Positions 7,233 to 10,738 of a DNA stretch of 10,738 nt are shown one piece after another; the stretch's first letter is position 1; every line of letters begins with the position of its first letter. Position numbers and translations under genes: made by a program. Location of the stretch: the NCBI GenBank assembly GCA_030151005.1, contig JASLES010000390.1, positions 1-10,738 of the forward strand, in the 5' to 3' direction. Under the pieces are notes generated by a model. It was not told where the DNA came from and did not search any database. It saw only the letters and a list, made by a program, of their open reading frames with translations. The DNA comes from Silvimonas sp. Its GTDB lineage: Bacteria; Pseudomonadota; Gammaproteobacteria; Burkholderiales; Chitinibacteraceae.

Positions 7233-7272
7233 AAAAAAACCGCCTGACCACCCAGAACAAGCGTGGTCAGGC
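7233..7272 (-). terminator. Intrinsic terminator between hmuR and hmuS
   Basis: On the minus strand GCCTGACCAC pairs with GTGGTCAGGC (a perfect 10-bp stem, 7263-7272 with 7242-7251) around an 11-nt loop. Two bases after the stem comes a run of seven U (7233-7239). The plus strand has no U-tract, so it acts on minus-strand transcripts only. It lies after the hmuR stop and 24 nt before the hmuS ATG, leaving no room for a normal promoter between. Confidence 0.88.
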
Positions 7273-7344
7273 CGGAGAAAAAGCAGTGCTGCGTGGCAAC
7301 TGCTGCGTGGTTAAAACGGGTCTGATGCGGTGGGGCTGATGACC

Positions 7345-9561
7345 TTAGAACAGATAGCTGGCAGCAACGCGGAAACTGCGGCCAGGCTGCGTGTAGCGGT
7401 CGATGGCGACGTTGTCTGCCTGCAGCAAGGTGCCCGGCCCGCCGTTGCTGGACTGGCGGTCCTGGCTGTTCCAGTACTTGTGATCAAACAGGTTGAATAC
7501 GCCGGCAGACAGGCGCAGGTCTTTAACTGGCTTGTACCAGCCAGAGAAATCGACCACGCCATAGCCTGGCGCTTCAAACAAGGTATCGCTGGAGACATGG
7601 CGCTTGGCGCTGGCGGCGGTCAACGTGCCATCGACACCCCACTGGGTCACCGCGTAGCCGACATTGAAGACGGCCTTGAGCGGTGCAACAGAATCCAGCC
7701 AGGTGTGTTCGGTTTCGTTTACGCCCACGGCATAGGCCAGCGAGGCATTGCTGTGCCAGTTGGGCAAGAACTGCCAGTGGCCGGTGGCTTCTGCGCCGTA
7801 GATCCGGGCGTGATCAATGTTGATGTTCTGGAACACCCCTGCCGGATAGCCCGCTACCCAGCCCGCGTCACCCTGTTGCAGCGTGACTTGCTCAATAAAG
7901 TTGCGATAACGGTTGTCATAGACTGTGGCCGTGCCGCCCAGTTGGTCGGTGCCAAAGCGTGCGCCAAACTCATACCCGGAGCTGGTTTCCGGTTTGAGGT
8001 CCGGATTGGGGACCAGGGTGTAGCCAAAAGCGGCGTTGGTGAATTCGCCATTGACCTCGACCACGCTGGGCGCGCGGAAACCCTGGGCGTACTGACCGTA
8101 GAGCGTCAGTGTGTCGGTGGCTTTCCAGCTGGCCATCAGTTTTGGAGAGACCTTGCTATCGCTCTGATCTTTGGGCGTCACCGCAGTACCGGCTGCAATT
8201 TGCGCTGCAAGGATCGAATCGATCTCCGGATTCTGGCGATAGTTGTCGTAGCGGATGCCTGGCGTCAGGCTAAAACGCCCGCCGCCAAAGCCGATCTCGT
8301 CCTGCGCAAACAAACCGTACTGCGTAATGTTGGTGATCGGCACTGTACGCGTATTGATGGTGCTGGCGGCCGGTTTGCCGGCAGCAAATTCGGTGGTGCG
8401 TGATTGCCACCATTCGCCACCCACCACCCATTCCTGGCTGATCGGGCCGTCAAACTTTTTCACCAACTGGCCATTGGTGCCTTTCATGCTCTCGGTGTAT
8501 TGGCCATCACGCTGGTAGTCGGCCGCAGTGGTGCGCACCTGATAGCGGTGCTGATCGCTATCCAGTGTTTGCCAGTACACGCGGGCGGTGGCGGAGTCCA
8601 CCCACTGGTTGGCATCTGGCGCGGTGTAGTCGTAATCCAGCGAGAGGCGCTTGCGGGTTTGTTCATCCGTGGCGCGGCTGGATTTCACGGTGCTGGAGAG
8701 GTCTTCCAGCAGATTGGTATCGGTGGTGGTGTTGCGATATTCACCGGTCACGCCCAGCTTGTGGCCGCCTTCAAAGTAATGCTGCAATTTGCCCAGTGCA
8801 TTGCGGCTCTCGGTATTTTGCGGATCAGGCTCGGTACGCGTGGCGCCGGTGCCACCGTTCTCGCCCTTGTTATCGAGTTCGTTGCCTTTACGCCCCCCCA
8901 CTTGCGCCAGCCAGAATGTGCCTTCCGCCATTTCGCCGGCGACGGATGCGCGTGCACCGTAACTGGTGTCGGCGCTGTCGTAATCGGCATCCACCCGGCC
9001 GCCCAGCTTTTTGCCACCCTTCAACAGGTCAGACGGGTCCAGCGTACGCAGGCCGACAATCCCGCCCAGTGCAGAAGAGCCATACAGCGTGGAGCCCGGC
9101 CCACGCACGATGTCGATCGCGGACAGAGCGCCGAAATCCACCATATCCTGGCCAATGAAGGTATCGCGGCCAGAGAAGCTGAACGTATCAGGCAAACGAA
9201 TCCCGTCGACCAGCATCAGGATGCGGTTGCCTTCCAGCCCGCGGATATTGATATTGGTGCCGCCATAACGCGGCTGGCGGGTGATGGTGATGCCCGGTTC
9301 GGCGCGATCCCCCAGATCGGTAAAGTCACGGATGAAGTTGTCATCCATGGTGCTGCGATCGGTGGTGCTGACCGACGGCGGTAGTTCATCCAGGGTTTTT
9401 TCGGTGCGCGTAGCGGTGACAACCACGGTTGAGAGCGCGCTGCTGGCGCTGGCCGTGGTGGCCGCCGGTTTGGCAGCGCTATCGGGTGCATCTGCGGCGA
9501 ACGCAGAATGGAGCGCGCAAGCCATCAGGCTCAGCGCAAGCGTGTGCTGGGTGCGATTCAT
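7345..9561 (-). CDS. hmuR: TonB-dependent outer-membrane heme receptor
   Basis: Receptor of 738 residues that takes heme or hemoproteins through the outer membrane using TonB energy. Residues 1-22 are a signal peptide (cut after AFA). A TonB box lies near STVVVTATR (44-52). The plug spans about 55-180, with NIRGLEGNRILMLVDG (105-120) and IVRGPGSTLYGSSALGG (151-167). The rest is the 22-strand barrel ending in Phe, as outer-membrane porins do. The heme-receptor FRAP (495-498) and NPDL (519-522) boxes are present and followed by KPETS. Unusually, no His occurs between residue 18 and 261, so the plug has none, nor between FRAP and NPDL, where Tyr514 is the candidate ligand. I start at 9561 because AAGGAA lies 5 nt upstream and a signal peptide follows. 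The ATG at 9606 has neither. Confidence 0.94.
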   Translation of the reverse strand: MNRTQHTLALSLMACALHSAFAADAPDSAAKPAATTASASSALSTVVVTATRTEKTLDELPPSVSTTDRSTMDDNFIRDFTDLGDRAEPGITITRQPRYGGTNINIRGLEGNRILMLVDGIRLPDTFSFSGRDTFIGQDMVDFGALSAIDIVRGPGSTLYGSSALGGIVGLRTLDPSDLLKGGKKLGGRVDADYDSADTSYGARASVAGEMAEGTFWLAQVGGRKGNELDNKGENGGTGATRTEPDPQNTESRNALGKLQHYFEGGHKLGVTGEYRNTTTDTNLLEDLSSTVKSSRATDEQTRKRLSLDYDYTAPDANQWVDSATARVYWQTLDSDQHRYQVRTTAADYQRDGQYTESMKGTNGQLVKKFDGPISQEWVVGGEWWQSRTTEFAAGKPAASTINTRTVPITNITQYGLFAQDEIGFGGGRFSLTPGIRYDNYRQNPEIDSILAAQIAAGTAVTPKDQSDSKVSPKLMASWKATDTLTLYGQYAQGFRAPSVVEVNGEFTNAAFGYTLVPNPDLKPETSSGYEFGARFGTDQLGGTATVYDNRYRNFIEQVTLQQGDAGWVAGYPAGVFQNINIDHARIYGAEATGHWQFLPNWHSNASLAYAVGVNETEHTWLDSVAPLKAVFNVGYAVTQWGVDGTLTAASAKRHVSSDTLFEAPGYGVVDFSGWYKPVKDLRLSAGVFNLFDHKYWNSQDRQSSNGGPGTLLQADNVAIDRYTQPGRSFRVAASYLF

Positions 9562-9566
9562 GCCAG

Positions 9567-9572
9567 TTCCTT
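9567..9572 (-). promoter_or_regulatory. Ribosome binding site deciding the hmuR start
   Basis: AAGGAA on the minus strand lies 5 nt before the ATG at 9561. It supports that start over the in-frame ATG at 9606. Confidence 0.7.
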
Positions 9573-9626
9573 GGAATGGAAACCGGCCCGGCGGCAACGG
9601 GTGCAATGCGTGCAGCCAGAGCGGTT

Positions 9627-9666
9627 CCGGGGCTTTGCGGTTGTTCTGAGCAGGTGCAAAGCCCGG
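9627..9666 (-). ncRNA. Stem-loop 1 in the hemP-hmuR leader
   Basis: GGGCTTTGC and GCAAAGCCC (9656-9664 with 9630-9638) form a perfect 9-bp stem. Two further GC pairs extend it past one bulged base, around a 17-nt loop. On the minus strand it lies 65 nt upstream of the hmuR ATG. No U-tract follows, so it is not a standard terminator. It may be an RNA-stability or regulatory element in the 196-nt leader. Confidence 0.5.
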
Positions 9667-9678
9667 CGCGGCTGGCTG

Positions 9679-9712
9679 CCCGGCGGCGTCTGTGAGGCAG
9701 ACGCGGGCCGGG
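9679..9712 (-). ncRNA. Stem-loop 2 in the hemP-hmuR leader
   Basis: Inner stem GCGTCTG/CAGACGC (9686-9692 with 9698-9704) closes a 5-nt loop. Outer stem CCCGGC/GCCGGG (9679-9684 with 9707-9712) stacks across a small internal loop, giving 13 pairs. No U-tract follows on either strand. It lies 45 nt after the hemP stop on the minus strand. Confidence 0.5.
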
Positions 9713-9757
9713 TCCGGCTGGCATGCGCGGTTGTTGTGATTGTTGTGGGTGGACCGT

Positions 9758-9928
9758 TTATTTGGTCAGGATCAACTTGCCCTGGCGCGTCTCACGCAGG
9801 GTGTACAACACGCCGTTGTGTTTGATGATCACCGATTGCCCTGGCTGCAACAGGCTGCGGCTATCCACCACCTGGGTCTGGCTGGTGGCGGAGGGCGTGG
9901 TCATCAAGGGGCGTGGTCGTCGTTCCAT
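9758..9928 (-). CDS. hemP: Hemin uptake protein HemP (HmuP-like)
   Basis: Small protein of 56 residues read directly from the minus strand. It begins MERRPRPLMTTPSATSQTQV, and its second half is the HemP family signature: SRSLLQPGQSVIIKHNG, then LYTLRETRQGKLILTK at the very C-terminus. HemP genes typically stand just upstream of heme receptors. In Bradyrhizobium (HmuP) and Burkholderia (HemP) the product is a regulatory protein needed for receptor-gene expression, so a role in activating hmuR is likely here by analogy. A Fur-type operator sits 15 bp upstream of the ATG. The ATG at 9928 has a weak GAGAA just before it. The in-frame ATG at 9904 (residue 9) has no Shine-Dalgarno but would still keep the whole conserved domain. 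Confidence 0.92.
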   Translation of the reverse strand: MERRPRPLMTTPSATSQTQVVDSRSLLQPGQSVIIKHNGVLYTLRETRQGKLILTK

Positions 9929-9943
9929 TTCTCAATAGTAAAC

Positions 9944-9962
9944 GATAACCATTCTCATTAAC
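9944..9962 (-). promoter_or_regulatory. Fur box controlling hemP and the heme locus
   Basis: On the minus strand GTTAATGAGAATGGTTATC matches the 19-bp E. coli Fur consensus GATAATGATAATCATTATC at 15 positions. It ends 15 bp before the hemP ATG, where a promoter should lie. Possible promoter hexamers are TTGTTA (9959-9964) with TACTAT (9935-9940), 18 bp apart, or a -35 TTGCCA at 9967-9972; neither is certain. Iron-replete repression of hemP and downstream heme genes is the expected outcome. Confidence 0.82.
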
Positions 9963-10046
9963 AAGATGGCAAATGGATAATGTGGCTAATCCATGTCGTG
10001 ATGTACCCATGCGCGTGGTGGTATCGCCACGGTGAAAGGCATGCGC

Positions 10047-10077
10047 AAATAAAACCGGCCCGCAGGTTGCAGGCCGG
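10047..10077 (-). terminator. Intrinsic terminator of the ABM-domain gene
   Basis: On the minus strand CCGGCC and GGCCGG pair (10072-10077 with 10055-10060), with three more pairs inside across one mismatch and a 3-nt loop. A U-rich tail TTTTATTT (10047-10054) follows directly. It lies 26 nt after the stop of the monooxygenase-like gene and about 85 nt before the Fur box, so it insulates hemP from upstream transcription. Confidence 0.8.
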
Positions 10078-10103
10078 ATGACAGGCTCGGATGCCCGATT
10101 CCG

Positions 10104-10406
10104 TCAGCGGTTCAGTTTGGCGGCCAGTACATCTACCTTGTGAATGGCAGGCGGGCCGTCCAGCAATTCGCTGGCGTTAGCCATGAGTGCGGCGGCAATG
10201 GGGCCTTGCAAATGTGCCGTACGGCTTTCTTCATCGCCAAAGGCATCAAAGATGCCGTAAATGTCTGGCGCCAGTTTCAGCGCAAACCAGACCGTAGTGC
10301 CGGTTTCCGCGTTGGCCAGCGGCAGCGCGCTTTTCAGGAAGGCTTCAACGTCTGCGGCTTTACCGGGTTTGGCTTTCAGTTCGGCATAAATGGCAAGGCT
10401 GACCAT
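10104..10406 (-). CDS. ABM-domain (antibiotic biosynthesis monooxygenase-like) protein
   Basis: Protein of 100 residues with the dimeric alpha+beta-barrel ABM fold seen in quinol monooxygenases of the YgiN type. It opens SLAIYAELKAKPGKAADVEA and continues with a TTVWFALKLAP strand, IYGIFDAFGDEESRTAHLQG and a C-terminal VDVLAAKLNR. Such proteins are usually small homodimeric oxidoreductases of unclear substrate. The heme-degrading IsdG enzymes share this fold, but I do not see their Asn-Trp-His active site clearly, so a heme oxygenase role is not supported despite the location. The start at 10406 has GGGAG 7 nt upstream. The in-frame ATG at 10442 overlaps a promoter-like -10. The gene has its own candidate promoter and terminator, so it appears to be a single-gene unit. 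Confidence 0.88.
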   Translation of the reverse strand: MVSLAIYAELKAKPGKAADVEAFLKSALPLANAETGTTVWFALKLAPDIYGIFDAFGDEESRTAHLQGPIAAALMANASELLDGPPAIHKVDVLAAKLNR

Positions 10407-10413
10407 GGCGGGA

Positions 10414-10418
10414 CTCCC
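10414..10418 (-). promoter_or_regulatory. Ribosome binding site deciding the ABM-gene start
   Basis: GGGAG on the minus strand, 7 nt before the ATG at 10406, favours this start over the ATG at 10442. Confidence 0.65.
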
Positions 10419-10440
10419 GTACTGGGTTGGCGGAAGTCCC

Positions 10441-10469
10441 ATTCTAGAAAACCTGCGCTAGCCTGCCGA
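10441..10469 (-). promoter_or_regulatory. Candidate sigma-70 promoter of the ABM-domain gene
   Basis: On the minus strand TCGGCA (10464-10469) and TAGAAT (10441-10446) are separated by 17 bp, matching the -35/-10 consensus at 4 and 5 of 6 positions. Transcription would start about 25-30 nt before the ATG at 10406. No Fur-type site was recognised here. Confidence 0.45.
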
Positions 10470-10484
10470 CCCGGATGGGCAGGC
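10461..10484 (-). terminator. Hairpin after the siderophore-interacting protein gene, possible weak terminator
   Basis: GCCTGCC (10461-10467) and GGCAGGC (10478-10484) form a perfect 7-bp GC-rich stem around a 10-nt loop, 12 nt after the stop codon. The nearest T-run on the minus strand (TTTT) begins about 9 nt past the stem, too far for a good intrinsic terminator. It overlaps the -35 of the next gene's candidate promoter. Confidence 0.35.
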
Positions 10485-10496
10485 GGTGGTTCGCGC

Positions 10497-10738
10497 TCAG
10501 GCCTCCAGGTTTTCGTGAAAGTCTGCCGAACCTGGTTTCCAGTACGCAGCCACACGCATCAATTCTTTGGGTAGATGTTTCTCTGTGATCAGCACCTCAC
10601 GCAGGCTGCGCATAACCGATAGTTCGCCCGCAGCCCAGACAAAGCCTTCGCCCGCAGGCAACGGCAGTGCGCGCACCGCAGCCAGCAGGTCCTCGGTGTT
10701 ACCGACGATCTGTTGCGAAATCTGAGCCGCGCTGGCGC
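10497..10738 (-). CDS. Siderophore-interacting protein, C-terminal part (ferric-siderophore reductase)
   Basis: The last 79 residues and stop of a gene whose start lies beyond the window edge. The piece contains FVWAAGELSVMRSLREVLIT, then HLPKELMRVAAYWKPGSADF near the end. The WAAGE block, the R-x-L-R helix and the final YWK/RxGxxDxH motif are the C-terminal signature of the SIP/ViuB/YqjH family. These are cytoplasmic FAD-dependent, NAD(P)H-using reductases that release iron from imported ferric siderophores. It is on the same strand as the heme genes but is separated from them by the ABM gene and its terminator, so it is probably a different transcript. Only the part of the NAD(P)H-binding domain nearest the C-terminus is visible; the flavin domain is not. 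Confidence 0.88.
   Translation of the reverse strand, partial: ASAAQISQQIVGNTEDLLAAVRALPLPAGEGFVWAAGELSVMRSLREVLITEKHLPKELMRVAAYWKPGSADFHENLEA

Noticed and set aside
7330..9384. Two long plus-strand ORFs (about 357 and 326 codons) opposite hmuR
   Set aside because: They are antisense to a clear TonB-receptor gene, show no family motifs and have no ribosome sites; GC-rich codon bias explains them.
9562..9606. N-terminal extension of hmuR from the ATG at 9606
   Set aside because: It would place 15 Pro/Gly-rich residues before a normal signal peptide, and the AAGGAA sits in front of the ATG at 9561.
9627..9712. Leader hairpins as intrinsic terminators
   Set aside because: Neither hairpin is followed by a U-tract on either strand.
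9479..9724. Minus-strand 81-codon ORF spanning the hemP-hmuR leader and the start of hmuR, a possible leader peptide
   Set aside because: No Shine-Dalgarno before its ATG, composition dominated by GC-rich hairpin sequence, and it overlaps hmuR out of frame.
10000..10045. Imperfect hairpin CGTGGTG/CGCCACG and repeated CATGCGC between the hemP promoter and the ABM terminator
   Set aside because: The stem is short with a wobble pair, there is no U-tract or gene context, and it is within what chance allows in GC-rich DNA.
1..10738. Mobile elements, CRISPR arrays, tRNA or rRNA genes
   Set aside because: No transposase motifs, flanking direct repeats, regular spaced repeats or RNA-gene signatures were seen on either strand.

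Overview
The window looks like chromosome from a GC-rich Gram-negative proteobacterium. A betaproteobacterium, perhaps in or near the Neisseriales, seems most likely from the hemP-hmuRSTUV layout and codon use; this is inference, not proof. The core, on the minus strand from about 9962 down to 3503, is a complete heme-iron acquisition locus. In transcription order it holds a Fur-type operator, hemP (56 aa, missed by a simple length cut-off), a TonB-dependent outer-membrane heme receptor (hmuR), a cytoplasmic HemS/HmuS heme-handling protein, a periplasmic heme-binding protein (hmuT), a FecCD-type permease (hmuU) and its ATPase (hmuV). hmuT/hmuU overlap as ATGA and hmuU/hmuV as TAATG, which suggests translational coupling.

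Two kinds of non-coding structure break up this locus. The 196-nt gap between hemP and hmuR carries two strong GC-rich stem-loops without U-tracts. The gap between hmuR and hmuS carries a textbook intrinsic terminator only about 24 nt upstream of the hmuS start. The ABC part is therefore probably expressed by read-through and at a lower level than the receptor.

Upstream of hemP (10104-10738, also minus strand) lie a short ABM-fold monooxygenase-like gene, with its own promoter candidate and terminator, and the 3' end of a siderophore-interacting protein (ferric-siderophore reductase). The iron theme thus extends past the window edge. Downstream of hmuV, on the same strand and with no visible terminator between, is a soluble PAS-PAS-MCP chemoreceptor resembling BdlA/Aer-type energy or redox sensors.

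The left end (11-2053) is a separate module: an AraC-family regulator (minus) diverging from a DMT/EamA-type drug/metabolite exporter (plus), followed by a previously unlisted 48-aa His/Pro-rich small ORF preceded by an inverted repeat. No rRNA, tRNA, insertion sequence, CRISPR array or phage feature was seen. The points most worth a second look are the receptor's lack of histidine in its plug and FRAP-NPDL segments, the internal terminator, the structured hemP-hmuR leader, the chemoreceptor attached to the heme operon, and the small His-rich ORF.
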